A stretch of 64,000 nucleotides of DNA, taken from the NCBI GenBank assembly GCA_014529385.2, contig CM043963.1:93525912-93589911 (forward strand), in the 5' to 3' direction. Origin of the DNA: Adiantum capillus-veneris (taxonomy: Eukaryota; Streptophyta; Polypodiopsida; Polypodiales; Pteridaceae). Of the stretch, positions 1 through 10,319 are shown piece after piece; the first letter of the stretch is position 1, and every line of letters starts with the position of its first letter. Under the pieces are notes generated by a model. It saw nothing but the letters and a program-made list of their open reading frames with translations, ran no database searches and was not told the DNA's origin. Both the position numbers and the translations under genes were made by a program.

Positions 1-730
1 TGGTCTTTATGCAAGCCGCAATGAGGAAAAAATTGCATTGCTCCGTAAAGATCTAGAGACGAAGAGTATGCATGAGAGAGATTCTATGGACACTTTCCTT
101 GCTCGTGTCAATGATATCAATGAGAATCTTATTTCTCTAGTGAAAGTAATTTTTGACAATTCCCTTATGCAGACTGTTCTTGATGCCTTGCCAGATTCTT
201 ACCAAACTTTTAATAGTACTTGGAGACTTATGACCCAAGGAAATCGTGAAGTTCTCAAGTTTGATGCATTATGAACATTGCTATTTTGCAAGAGTTGCTT
301 TCCAGAAGAAACATGACTAAACAACGTGCAGTTGAATAGGCCTTTATTGTTGCTCAAAGAAATGGTGGTAACAGTAATGAGCCACTTCTCATGGTTCTTC
401 TACGAGTGGAAAATTGCATGTTCCTAATGATTCTGCTAGAAATAATTCATCTGGAAATGTTGGTGATAAGGGAGAAAAGAAGATGTGTTTCCATTATTGC
501 AAAACTAATGATCACTTGATCAAGCAGTGTTCTAAGTTGAAGGCCAAAGAGGCAAAGAAGAAAGAGGGTGGTTCCACTGCCAATGTTGGTTCCACTACAA
601 ATGAAGCTATTGTTGAGTCCTCTGTGAAAGGATCCTGTGATGTTGATGTTGATGCAGAATGGGCTTTTAATGCAGACTGCTGTACCTATAATTCTGTTGT
701 CCATGATGCATGCATTTCATTTGTTGCAGA
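1..730 (+). pseudogene. Copia-1 gag remnant (UBN2-type) with zinc knuckle
   Basis: Gag forms the particle that packages the element RNA. The stretch translated from about 38 to 274 has the helical UBN2/retrotran_gag pattern of copia Gag (LPDSYQTF, then a glycine/lysine-rich tail). A zinc knuckle follows at about 483-530, reading CFHYC then KTNDH then LIKQC. Its first spacing is CX3C rather than the usual CX2C. A lysine/alanine-rich segment leads into the protease. Stops near 272 and 338 break the frame, and the start of the protein is outside the window. Confidence 0.8.
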
Positions 731-734
731 TTGA

Positions 735-1330
735 CATGTGTGGCATTTTGACAGTGGTGCTACAAAGCACATTACCTCACATCATGATTTGTTCACCTCT
801 CTTGAGTCTGTCCCTCACGAGAATTCAGTTACTTCTGCCAACAATGCCTCTTATCTAGTTCAGAGAGTTTGAAAGATTGTGCTTATTGCTGCAAATGGTA
901 GTTCTTTGACACTTGTTGATGCACTTTATGTACTTGGGATCAAGAATAATCTTTTGTTTGTATCTACACTTGCTAGACTTGGTCTTGTAGTAAAATGTGT
1001 GAATGACAGATGTATAGATACATGATCTCAATTTCGGTGATGAAATTGTTGCATCTAGAATTTTATGGCGTGGGCTGTATAAGATCACTTGTATGACAAG
1101 TGTGGGTAGAATTTTGCAAATGCAGTTGTGGATTCAAAGGCTATTTGAGATATAAAACCTTGTCATGCATGTTTTAATCATCTAAATTTTGCCAGTTTAC
1201 TACGTTTGCAGAAATCTAATATGGTTGCTTCTTTGACGCCTCTTGAAGAACCTGTCAAACATGTTTGTGAAGGCTATATTTTGGGTAAGATCTAATGTTC
1301 AACGTTTCCAAAGGATGGTTCAGTTACGGC
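735..1330 (+). pseudogene. Copia-1 protease and pre-integrase remnant
   Basis: The protease active site reads WHFDSGATKHI at about 746-778, with the D-S-G-A catalytic motif intact. The typical copia segment with V.AANGS and L.DALYVLGIKNNLL follows to about 960. From about 1060 to 1290 the GAG-pre-integrase region (ILWRGLYKIT, then a leucine-rich stretch and a final Cys-containing module) can be followed with stops. This protease would cut the Gag-Pol polyprotein. Several stops and shifts make it non-functional. Confidence 0.8.
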
Positions 1331-1334
1331 CACA

Positions 1335-2310
1335 TGCAAGTTGCAGCTTGTGCACAGTAATGTTTGTGGGCCCGTGCAAACTCCGTCCTCAGGAAATTAC
1401 CTTTACTTTGTGACTTTCATTGATGATTACTCTAGGCATGCATGGGTATTTTTGCTTAAAGAAAATCTTGAAGTATTTATGTGCTTCAACACTTTCTCGC
1501 TATGGCTGAAAATGTCTCAAAATATACTATGGGCACCCTCCATTCCGATTGAGGGGGGAAGTATATGTCTCATGAATTTAATGCATTTCTGGCTAGTCAT
1601 GGGATAATATACCAATGTAAAGTGCCTTATATGCCTCAACAAAACAGTGTTGCTGAGAGGAAAACTAGGTCGCGTTTGGAAATGGCACGATGATGTATGG
1701 TCAAAAGTCAAGCTTTTCCGCATTCTTTTTGGCTTGAGATCATCATGTATGCCACTTATGTACTAAACGAGTGTCCTACAAAATCTTTGCGGTCTATTAC
1801 TCCATATGAAGCATGGCATTATAGAAAGCCTTCTATTGAGCACATGCGTGTTTTTGTTGGGTTTCAAGACCAGTTGTCTCGGTCGAGCCCGCGTGGGAAC
1901 TGGTCTCATATTGCATGTAGATCAACTCGAGTCCCTTTTCTAGTGTGCATGGCCAGTTTGGCTATATATATGTAAGGCTCCTTTTTCTTGAATCTTTGCT
2001 AAGTGTCAAATTATCTCTCTCGCTCTCGTTATGCAGTCTTCCTCTCGCCATCGCTTGCCAAAGGTGGCACCCACCATAAGCCTCAAACCCTTCAGTTTTT
2101 AGCTGTTTGACATATGGTTTGGTGCCACAAACACATCATAGAAAATTGGATGATAAGGCTGTCAAATGTATTTTTGTTGGTTATAGTGCTGAAAGCAAAG
2201 GTTACAAGTTGTATCATCCATAAACAAAGCGTATTCTGGTTTCACAGGATATTGTGTTTATGGAATATTATTTTCATCCTTTATTTTCATCTACTAGAGA
2301 CAGTAATGTA
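1335..2310 (+). pseudogene. Copia-1 integrase remnant, split by a 245-bp insert
   Basis: Integrase inserts the cDNA into the genome. The core starts with LVHSNVCGP (first catalytic Asp replaced by Asn), continues with FVTFIDDYSRHAWVF, and reaches the VAERKTRSRLEMAR region near 1650 (third catalytic residue, Glu) and WLEIIMYATYVLNECPTKSL near 1730. The frame then stops being copia-like inside the word HMRVF. It resumes at 2101 with SCLTYGLVPQTHHRKLDDKA and FVGYSAESKGYKLYHP, the usual C-terminal part. Removing 1856-2100 restores the frame exactly, so that stretch is an insertion. Confidence 0.85.
1856..2100. mobile_element. 245-bp insertion in integrase, SINE-like or other short element, class uncertain
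   Basis: A direct repeat GTTTTT flanks it (1850-1855 and 2095-2100). Deleting one repeat plus the insert rejoins the copia integrase frame without a gap, so it is a real insertion. It has no ORF. A stretch ACTCGAGTCCC near 1925 is weakly like a pol III B box. There is no clear A box or poly-A tail, and inverted termini are not evident. A SINE or a small non-autonomous element are both possible. Confidence 0.6.
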
Positions 2311-4110
2311 AGCTCACGAAACATTTATGACACTTTGTTGCCTTTTTTTAGTGGTGGAAGTACGAATGTAAATTCCAATGAGGAAAATGTACAACCTATG
2401 GGGGTTTCTAAAAATGTTACAGATCATCCTATTACTAATGCAGATGTACATGATGTACTTGATAAGGAAACGGCTGAGATTGAGCAGCAGGCTAGAGTTA
2501 TGTCTAAATGGTTGGTGCATACTTTGTGTGATAGTAAATTGGATGCACCTTTGTCTAGTTGTACTCGTTCAGGATCTCGCCATGCATCTCATGCATCAGA
2601 TTGTTATGCTTTGGCTATGTCTAGCTTACATGATGTTGGGGAACCTCTGTCTTTTGATGAAGCACAAAATCCAAACAATTGGATGACTGCCATGCAATTA
2701 AAATATGATGCACTTATAGAAAATTACACATGGGCTTTATGTGATTTGCCTCCTCGCAAAAAGACCATTTGTACAAAGTGGTTTTACAAGTTGAAACGCA
2801 AGTCAGATGGTGAGATTGATCGCTATAAGGCTTGACTTGTTGCAAAGGGTTATGCATAGCAAAAAGGCATAGATTATGAAGAGACTTTTGCTCCCACTTG
2901 TCGTATGACTACTGTGCGTTTTCTATGTGCATTGGCAGTTCATTTTGGTTGGGATGTACATCACCCGTGGGATTCACTCTATATAAAAAATGGGTCGCCA
3001 CCTGCAAGCAAACAACTTTGATAAAACCCCTACATACAACTCATATTAGGGAACATGACCCCCCTTTTTACGCTTATATGAAAATCAATGAAAAAATTTA
3101 TCATACCCCTATCTTACATTAAAATTTAGGTCTCACATTATCTAATTGAGTAAAACTAGTCAAAGAGCGACTAGCGTAGTGACTGGCAACATACTAAGGA
3201 ACCACTTATGTTGATAACTAGATATACCCTCAATGTGTCTTATTTTGACTTTCAAACTATGTACCCGCTTAACTTGCACTCTAGCTACTTGTCCAATTCT
3301 ACCCCATCTAAATTACTCAAAAAACATGGTCATAAAGTTGTGCTAGGTTCTTCGTGTAAATTTGCATCTATACAAACTCTTTATAGATTCATCCCTCAAG
3401 AAATGAACTATAATCACAAAACGAGCAATTGATACAAATCAGTGTTAGTTCTTGCATGGATCTTTGTAGCTGTTAACTCAAAAGTTCAAGGGCAGACTCT
3501 TTTGGGAAGCCATAATTTTGAAACACAAAAACTTCCTCTCATTTTTCCCTTTTCTCCCTCCCCCCCCCCCCCAAACCAATAAACATGATACCTCTTCCAT
3601 TATTTTTATGCTTGGGAGAAAAATTATTGGGGGCCTACCCCTAACTTATACGCTTATGTAACTTATAGAAAAAAACCCTCCCTTGCACTTACATGGTGCG
3701 GTAATTTTTCCATGGTGAATCCCCCAGGGTACATCAATTAGACATTGTTAGTGCTTTCTTGAATGGTGAAATATTTGAGGAAGTTTATGTAACGCAGCCT
3801 TGTGGTTTTTTCAAGAAAGCACAAGAGGATAAGGTGTGCAAATGTAACAAAGCTTTGTATGGGTTGAAGCAATATCCTCGTGCTTGGTATGAGAAGGCTG
3901 ACACTCATTTGGTCAAACAAGGCTTTCGTAACAGTCCAACAGAAATTACATTGTATGTAAAGCGTGAGGGCGATATATTTCTCATTATCGTTCTTTATGT
4001 AGATGATTTGTTGATCATTAGATCAAATGAGAGCCATATTCCTGAATTCAAGACTAATTTAAATGCTATTTTTACGATGAAAGATTTGGGGCTGTTGCAT
4101 CATTACTTTG
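2311..4110 (+). pseudogene. Copia-1 reverse transcriptase remnant, split by a TIR element
   Basis: The RNA-dependent DNA polymerase begins after a variable linker with the copia hallmark NWMTAMQLKYDAL, TKWFYKLKRKSDG and, near 2885, ETFAPTCRMTTVR. After the inserted element it resumes at 3729 with HQLDIVSAFLNG across the repaired join, then FEEVYVTQPCGF, ALYGLKQYPRAWYEK and the catalytic LYVDDLLI at about 3993-4016, all intact. It ends with KDLGLLHHYFGIQ near 4110. Stops near 2833, 2857 and 4125 inactivate it. Confidence 0.9.
2964..3728. mobile_element. 765-bp DNA element with terminal inverted repeats and 8-bp TSD
   Basis: The element interrupts the copia RT exactly between two codons of a conserved block. 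It is flanked by the perfect direct repeat GTACATCA (2956-2963 and 3729-3736). Its ends are inverted: CCCGTGGGATTCAC at the left, and CCTGGGGGATTCAC when the right end is read on the other strand. Weaker similarity continues for about 40 bp inwards. It has no coding capacity. An 8-bp duplication is typical of hAT-type non-autonomous elements, but the termini are not the usual hAT CAGGG, so the superfamily is uncertain. Confidence 0.85.
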
Positions 4111-4935
4111 GTATACAATTTAAGTAGTGTGATGGTGGTATTGCCTTGTGTAAGAAAAGTTACATAGAGACATTACTATGTAAGTTTGGACTTGAGTACT
4201 ACAAACCTATTGCCACTCCCATGGAAACAGGTTTAAAATTGAATCTTCATGATGCTGTTGATCTTGCAAATGTCACTCTTTACCAAATTGATGTTGGATG
4301 CCTCATTTATGTATGCAACATGAGGTCGGATATTCAGTTTGCAATCTCACAGGTCAGCCAATTTATACATAGTCCAGGGTCTAAGGATTGGCAGGTTGTC
4401 AAGAAATTTTTTTGCTACTTGACTGGCACTTTACATCTTCGCTTGTTTTATCCTAAGGGGGGGTCATTTCCGCTAGACTTACATGCTTTTTCAAACTCAG
4501 ATTGGGCTGGTTGTTTTGACACACGAGTGTCCACAAGTGTTTTTTGTTTCATGCATGGCAGCTCATGTATATCATGGTTGAGCAAGAAGCAACCTACTGT
4601 GGCCACTTCTAGTTGTGAGGCTGAGTAGAGGGCAGTCTTCATAGCTACGGTTGAGTGTGTATGGCTCAGACGCCTTATGGATGTTTTGGATGTTGGATAG
4701 GACACTGCCAACACTATCTACATTGACAGCCATAGCGCATTGGCAGTTGCAAGGAAGCGGTTTTTCATGCTCGCACAAAGCATATTGAGGTGCATTACCA
4801 CTATGTCAAGGGAGAGGCACTTAGTAGGAGAGGTGAGCTTGGCTTATGTGTCAACACAGGACAACGTTGCAAATATTTTCACAAAGGCATTGTCTTGTGA
4901 GAAGTTTGAAGATTTTTGCAAAGCTTAGGGCTTAC
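4111..4935 (+). pseudogene. Copia-1 RNase H remnant
   Basis: The connection region reads LCKKSYIETLLCKFG, then PIATPMETGLKL, CLIYVCNMRSDIQFA and the RNase H core with SDWAGC at about 4500-4517 and SCISWLSKKQPTVATSSCEAE near 4565-4626. A later part (D.HSALAVARK, AHTKHIE-like, then NVANIFTKAL near 4865-4908) is still legible. RNase H removes the RNA strand during cDNA synthesis. A stop at 4626 and frame changes near 4700 break it. The end at IFTKAL is the normal C-terminus of copia Pol. Confidence 0.85.
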
Positions 4936-5014
4936 TCCCCTTTGTGGACTGATCATCTCCTCATGGCATGGCACTTCCCTTTACTTATGTGCGAGATCTC
5001 GTTCACCGCATCAC

Positions 5015-5026
5015 TCCAGGGGGATT
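5015..5026 (+). promoter_or_regulatory. Copia-1 polypurine tract
   Basis: The purine-rich CCAGGGGGATT just before the TGTT start of the 3' LTR is in the position of the plus-strand primer for cDNA synthesis. Confidence 0.55.
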
Positions 5027-5253
5027 TGTTACCATATGCATGTGGTAGTGATATGTGTGAACACACTTAGGACTTCCGGGGCATTTTTCCCTCACTAGGA
5101 GCTTTTTTCCCCTGTGCATTGTATATACACCCATAACTTTTGGGCTAGCTATCTTTCCATTGCACACTAAGTAAAACACTCTCTCTTGTGTGCCTTGAGA
5201 TTCCTTCATCTTCTCCAAGCTGTGTGTGTTATCTTGCAACCCTAATTCCAACA
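5027..5253 (+). repeat. Copia-1 3' LTR (about 227 bp)
   Basis: It begins TGTTACC directly after the purine-rich tract CCAGGGGGATT and ends ATTCCAACA, giving the TGTT...AACA ends typical of LTRs. The start follows the end of Pol by about 100 bp. After it the sequence switches at once to the Copia-2 LTR. The partner LTR is outside the window, so the exact ends are inferred from motifs only. Confidence 0.75.
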
Positions 5254-5504
5254 AAACTCAGGCCACCGGCTATCGGACGGCCATTTTTTGATTGTCTTCC
5301 ATCCACCATCCGGCCAAGAAGTTGGCCCTGAATTTTCTCCGTGCCATCCACGATCACAAATAGAGATCTCATCAGCGTGCAAAGCTAGAATCCACCAAAT
5401 ATATGTGTGCCGTTGGATTCTCCTCATATGGGACTCTTACAAACTATGCAACATATATTGTGGTGGAAAAACTAAGAGAGGTGGGCATTGCAATTATACC
5501 AACA
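5254..5504 (-). repeat. Copia-2 3' LTR, truncated by Copia-1
   Basis: It matches 10717-11010 over its whole length, apart from a roughly 35-bp block missing here near 5325. On the minus strand it starts TGTTGGTATAATTGC straight after a polypurine tract. The other end is lost at the junction with the Copia-1 LTR, near the match to position 10717. Confidence 0.85.
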
Positions 5505-5516
5505 CCCCCCCTCAAT
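5505..5516 (-). promoter_or_regulatory. Copia-2 polypurine tract
   Basis: On the minus strand this reads ATTGAGGGGGGG immediately before the TGTTGG start of the 3' LTR, as expected of the copia plus-strand primer. Confidence 0.8.
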
Positions 5517-5559
5517 GAACACCCAAAGATGCTCTATGTTGGCCGTGCGCCAATTTCAA

Positions 5560-6350
5560 GTTGATGAAGATGTCAAAGTAGCTAGTTTTTCCCTAGAGCT
5601 TTGGTGAAGATATCTGCAAAATTATCTTCAATAGGACAATACTCTAGCTCCACAATTTCATCATCAATTAGCTCTTGAACACAATGATACTAAACCTCAA
5701 TATGCTTTGTGCGTTCATTGAAGATGGGGTTATTGGCAATCGCCATGAATCTTTGGTTGTTGCATTGAAGTGTTGTTGTTGAATCAAGAGAAGCACCTAA
5801 ATCCATGAGGACTCGTCTTAGCCAAATTTCTTTACAAGCTTCAAAACAAGAAACTTTATACTCTACTTCCGTTGAAGAAAGAATGAGGGTTGGCTACCTC
5901 TTGCTTATACAAGAAAACACTCCTGAAACCAAGTGAGAAACAAAATCCAGAAACTGACTTTTTAGAGTCACAATCTCCTGCCCAATTAGAGTCACAATAC
6001 CCACCAAGAGTATTTGTGCTAATGCCATAGTCAATGCCATAGCCCAAAGTACCTTTGATGTACTTAAGAACTCACATACTGCCTTCCAGTGAGATTCTCT
6101 TGGTTGGTTGGAAAACCTGCTTAAAACACCTACTACAAAATAAGTATTTGGCCTAGTGTTTCACAAGAAAATTTAGCTTCCCACAAGTTTTCTATACTCT
6201 TTAATGTCGACTAAGGGAGAAGAATATTCCATGGAGAGTTTTGCATTTACCTCCATTGGAGTGCTCACAGGTTTGAAATCCATCATGCCGAAAGCTTTTA
6301 GGATCTCTGCTACATACTTTTGTTGAGATATGAAGATACCTTTTGAGGAT
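5560..6350 (-). pseudogene. Copia-2 RNase H remnant
   Basis: On the minus strand the connection region (AEILKAFGM, STPMEVNAKL) is followed by LGGYCDSNWAGDCDSKKSVSG at about 5940-6010 and, after a shift, a TEVEYK-like block, NERTKHIEV, then DNFADIFTKALGK near 5585. This is the usual copia RNase H and Pol C-terminus. Stops and at least two shifts are present. The protein would have degraded the RNA template. Confidence 0.85.
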
Positions 6351-6352
6351 TT

Positions 6353-7125
6353 CTAGACCTCAATCCCCAAACAGTAATGCAAAAAAACCAAGTCTATTAT
6401 TTTGAATTCAGAACTCATACCCTCACGAGTTTGTTGGATGAGCTCTGTGTGGTCACGTGTGATTATCAAGTCATTGACATACAAGATAATAATGACTTCT
6501 TTTCCATTCTCTCTAAGCACATATAAATTTGCTTCAAAAACACTTCTTTTAAAGCCAAGTTTTTTTAAAAACTTACAAATTTTGACATAACATGCTCTTG
6601 GAGATTGTTTAAGGCCATATAAAGCCTTCTTCAATCTGCAAACCTTTTGTTTTGAATGAGGCATCTCAAACCCTGGTGGTTGCTCAATATACACCTCCTC
6701 CTTGAGAAGTCCGTTCAAAAATGCAGACGCAACATCATTTTGTAAATAACCCACAAATAGATAGCAGCAAGAGCAAGCACAAGACGAATAGTTGTCATTT
6801 GAGTTGTGGGAGTGAAGGTGTCACTAACGTCATAGCCTTTGACTTGAGAGAATACTTGTGCTACTAACCTAGCTTTGTACTTTTGCAAAGAGCCATCGGC
6901 TTTATGCTTGAGCTTGTACACCCATTTTGTACCCATGACTTTCTTCTTTAGAGGCCGATCCACTACTTCCCAAGTGTCATTCTTTGTGATGTTGTCGTCC
7001 TCATACTGCATTGCTTCCTTCCACTTTAAATCATCCATGGCCTTGTCAACGAAGGCTGGCTCCTTCAGAGAGCCCACAATTTCTATCATGAGAGCCATGT
7101 TGATGGTGTGTTCGGAGGCTCTCAT
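6353..7125 (-). pseudogene. Copia-2 reverse transcriptase remnant with altered active site
   Basis: Reading leftwards from 7125: [67 protein letters not shown]. After a frameshift near 6750 it continues [47 protein letters not shown]. The catalytic YVDD box is YVND, so the second key Asp is lost (about 6470). Together with the shift this copy cannot have polymerase activity. Confidence 0.9.
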
Positions 7126-7155
7126 TTACTCCACCCACTTTGGTAGTGACTTTTC

Positions 7156-8103
7156 CTATGATGCTGCAACAAGTTGGTTAGATTTATTTGAGTTGTCATC
7201 ATCAGACAACTCCTCCTCTTTACTTTTTACCTGACTTTGGTTTGGCACATGGTGAGTTATTTCTTCATTTGATGAGAAAGTGGACGAACCTAGTTTCTCC
7301 ACCCTATGTGGCCCTTCTTCAAATACCACATCCCGACTGGTGAGTATTTTCATTGCCTCTGGATCATAGAGTCTATAAGATTTAGACTCTTCACTGTATT
7401 TGAGAAATACGCACTTCTTTCTTTTGGCTTCTAACTTCACTCTTTGTGAATCACGAATATGTGCATAACAGAAACACCCAAATGTTTTGAAATGCATGAT
7501 CAAAGATTTCTTACCAAAATAGGCTTCTTGAGGCATTTTCCCTTTCCAAGCCTATGTATAGCTTTGATTGAGAATGTACACTGATGTAATTATTGCTTTC
7601 ACCCAAAAGGAATCTGGCATACCCTTGGCTTTGAGCATACACCTTTCCATTTCTACCATTGTCCGATTGTGACGCTCCACAACTCCATTCTATTGTCGTG
7701 TGTAAGTTGTAGTAAGGTGATGTTTTATGCCATGCTCATTGTAGTAGTTGTTGAATTCATTTGAGATGAATTCTCCTCCTTGATATGTGCAAAGCTTCTT
7801 CACCTTCTTGCATGTTTCATTTTCTACAAGATTTTGCCACATTTTAAACTTTCCAAAAGCTTCAAAATTCTCACGAATGAAATACACCCACATCTTTCTA
7901 ATAAAGTCATTGACTAATAGCAAAAAGGTATAAAGATCCACCCAAGTGGATATAGACATTTTACCACTTAGATCCACATGTACCAACTCTAGAGGAGACT
8001 GAGTTTGATTACTACTCTCTTGTGAAAATTCTTTTCTTTTTTGCTTGCCCATCATGCAAGCTTCACAAAATTCATTCATATCTGAGACTTGAGACATGTG
8101 TGC
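7156..8103 (-). pseudogene. Copia-2 integrase remnant
   Basis: From 8103 leftwards: the zinc-binding end FCEACMMGKQKRKEF, then LELVHVDLSG (first Asp kept), VNDFIRKMWVYF, CTYQGGEF where the normal core has a Thr-Asp-x-Gly-Gly-Glu pattern (second catalytic Asp lost to Tyr), VVERHNRTMVEM (third residue, Glu, kept), and SFWVKAI. The C-terminal part has KTFGCFCYAHI, CVFLKYSEESKSYRLYDP and a Ser/Glu/Asp-rich linker. Single stops near 7550 and 7690 interrupt it. It lies downstream of the solo LTR insertion in reading order. Confidence 0.9.
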
Positions 8104-8187
8104 TGTTAGGAAATATGACATAGCTAAATAGATATTTGAGTATATTCCTTAATGGAGAGAGATAGATTTCACACGCAAGAGATTATA

Positions 8188-8203
8188 GAGTAGAGTAGAG
8201 TAG

Positions 8204-8254
<51 letters not shown>
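8188..8254. repeat. (TAGAG)n then (AG)n microsatellite inside solo LTR S1
   Basis: Four or five TAGAG units run into an uninterrupted AG run of over 40 bases. The related LTR at 50912-50942 has only about 30 bases of CT there, so the run is length-variable in this family. Confidence 0.95.
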
Positions 8255-8258
<4 letters not shown>

Positions 8259-8455
8259 CACGATATACGTGGTTCACCCAATGTGGGATACGTCCACGAG
8301 AAAGCAGCCACTCAATGGATTTAGTACTTCAAAACAAGAAGTAGGTTACAAAGGGATTATACCCTTTTGGAGCTCCCACCTTGCTTCACCTCACCACCTC
8401 ACACCCACCTTGTTGCATCAACTTCACACTATGAAATGTGTGTAGAACTGGCCTC

Positions 8456-8463
8456 CTTTTATA
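8456..8463 (-). promoter_or_regulatory. TATA box of solo LTR S1
   Basis: TATAAAAG on the minus strand, in GGCCTATAAAAGGAGGCC context. It is identical in the sister LTR at 50703-50710. Confidence 0.7.
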
Positions 8464-8597
8464 GGCCAAAAGGGTTGCACTCTCTCATGAGAGGCAGCCA
8501 TGTGTAGCCGCCCTTGTGTAGATAAGTCCAAATTGGACCCTCCAATCCGTCCATGTGTGGTCACCCTTGAAAAGACAAGTCCTCTTTTGAATTTGGC

Positions 8598-8670
8598 CAC
8601 CGGCCACCGGCCATTGACTTTCGACCACTGGCCACCGGCCACCGGCCAACCGACCAACCGACCGGTCGTT
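8598..8670. repeat. CCACCGGCC short tandem repeats in solo LTR S1
   Basis: The units CCACCGGCC, ACCGGCCA and ACCGACCA repeat with small changes over about 70 bp. The sister LTR has the complementary GGCCGGTGG cluster at 50520-50570. Confidence 0.8.
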
Positions 8671-8864
8671 TTTCGACCACTTTTCGACCGTTGTCCGGCC
8701 ATAATATTCCAACAAAAAGGAATATTCCGGTGGCTGTGAAATTTTTGTTTTTGACGAGTTATTTTTCTTCACGCATGATGGCTTCTCCTCATAATGGGGG
8801 CCTTACAAATGTGCGTTTTTACCACAGAAAATTACAAGGGGTGAATAAGGCTCCATACTTAACA

Positions 8865-9345
8865 TGTACCACCATCCCAAATTTTTCCATCTCTTTTAGC
8901 ACAACAATGCTTAAGTGACCAAATCTCTCTTGCCATAATTGAGTTGTATCTTTTTCTATAGTGATCGTAAGTGCAAAAAGTTTGTAGGGATTGTTGCATC
9001 TTATGCCCTTTCCCACTGCGTTGCCTTTAGAATCCAATATTTCTGCTCCACTTTTCTTGAAACCAACTTCAAGATCATGATTAGTGATCGCAACAATGGA
9101 CAACACATTCTTCTTGATTTGAGGCACGTACAATGCATTAGAGAGCTCTTTAGTTTCACCTGTAGCTGCTAAAAAAGAAATTGTCTCTGACCCTTCGACT
9201 GCAAATTTGACATTATTCCCAACAATTACACTTATGGGTTCCTGTAGAGGCTTCTAGGAACTATACTAGTCTTTCTTACTAGTCATATGTTGGGATGCAC
9301 CACTATCTAGAATCCAAGAACCATCAACAAGTGGAGTTTGTGTTG
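8865..9345 (-). pseudogene. Copia-2 protease and pre-integrase remnant
   Basis: Reading leftwards, the protease site WILDSGASQHMTS lies near 9283-9322 with the D-S-G-A motif intact. It continues through LYVPQIKKNVLSIVAI (about 9090-9133), LFALTI and LWQERFGHLSIVVLKEMEKFG, the normal copia segment ahead of the integrase zinc-binding domain. It is cut at 8865 by solo LTR S1 and broken by stops near 9170 and 9250. Confidence 0.85.
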
Positions 9346-10261
9346 ATGAGCATACCTCTTCTATGGCAGGCCATAGTTCAAGGTCTGTCTCAGCACTTTT
9401 GGTGGATTCTCTCTCCTTCCAAGAAGCTTTCATGGTGCAGTTATTTTTGTCTACTTTCTTCTTTCTGAAATCTTTAATAGCATGACCCTTCTTGTCATAG
9501 TAAAATATAAAAACAGCTACCTAAAAATTTCCTCTTCTTGGGCTTCTTCTTAGAAGAATTTGATGTAGTCCCCTTGCCTTTTGCATTGGCTGTGAAGGCA
9601 ACATCACCTCCACCATCCCTAGTCTTGAGTTGTAGCTCCTCTTCAAAAAACATTGCACTCAGTTCTTCAAACATAAGAGGGGTTGGACGTGCCTGAGTGT
9701 TGAGTGCCATAACAAGACCATCATATCTTGCTGGAAGCATGCGAATGCAATGTCAAGCTAAATATTTTGAAGAAATAACCACACCAACAAAAGCTAATTG
9801 ATTTTGGAGATCCTTATTCCGCTTGATAAAGGCCTTCATCTTCTCTCTTTAGCAAGTTTCTCAGCAGCAGCAAGCTCATTTTCCAGATTTTGAATTCTGG
9901 TGTGATTGTGCGCCTCATATTGGCAAACCAATATGTTCCAAGCTTCATGTGCTTTAGTGCTATGCTGAATCAAAGTGGGGACAACATCACTTACACACAT
10001 GAAAATGGCGCATAATTCATTCCTTCTTTTCCAGGCACATAGAAGAGTAGCATTTGGGAGAATTACAACGCTTGGATTTGTCGGATCATTTGGCCCCAAC
10101 ACCGTATCCAACAATTCATATGAATCCATAATTGCAAAAATTTTGAATTTCCACAATGTGTAGTTGGTGCCATCAAGCTTTCCTTCATTGAATGCTGGTG
10201 GACGAATGCGGGCTAGCACCGAAAACCACACTTGAAGATGCCAACATAATTGATTTTTCAA
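9346..10261 (-). pseudogene. Copia-2 gag remnant
   Basis: The minus-strand protein begins with the copia Gag signature FNEGKLDGTNYTLWKFKIFAIM, followed by the helical UBN2 segment (LCAIFMCVSDVVPTLI, AHEAWNILVCQYEAHN, LENELAAAEKL). After a shift near 9835 it reads LPARYDGLVMALNTQARPTPL and a lysine-rich tail. The zinc knuckle near 9460-9500 reads YYDKKGHAIKDF and has lost Cys residues, so RNA binding would be impaired. Confidence 0.88.
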
Positions 10262-10307
10262 AGTAATACAAGTACTTCTTGTACTCTCTTAGCTACAAGA
10301 ACCTAGT

Positions 10308-10319
10308 GCTCTGATACCA
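10308..10319 (-). promoter_or_regulatory. Copia-2 primer binding site (initiator tRNA-Met)
   Basis: On the minus strand TGGTATCAGAGC directly follows the CA end of the 5' LTR. This is the standard plant copia site complementary to the 3' end of initiator tRNA-Met. Confidence 0.92.

Larger units (their letters stand above)
1..5253 (+). mobile_element. Copia-1, decayed Ty1/copia retrotransposon, 5' truncated by window edge
   Basis: Domain order gag, protease, integrase, RT, RNase H identifies Ty1/copia. The window opens inside gag, so the 5' LTR and primer site lie to the left. The reading frame is broken by many stops and shifts and by two younger insertions (1856-2100 and 2964-3728). The 3' end is a short LTR at 5027-5253. 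Beyond it the sequence is the LTR of an opposite-strand copia element, so Copia-1 most likely landed inside that LTR. An incapable, old copy. Confidence 0.9.
8104..8864 (-). repeat. Solo LTR S1 of a copia-type family, inserted in Copia-2
   Basis: This 761-bp stretch matches 50265-51028 in opposite orientation. Its ends are TGTTAGG and CTTAACA on the + strand, flanked by TGTGC (8099-8103) and TGTAC (8865-8869), a 5-bp duplication with one change. Joining the flanks restores the copia reading GMVVHMSQV. It contains a (TAGAG)n/(GA)n run, a TATA box read on the minus strand, and a cluster of CCACCGGCC repeats. No internal domain is present, so LTR-LTR recombination removed the rest. Confidence 0.92.
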
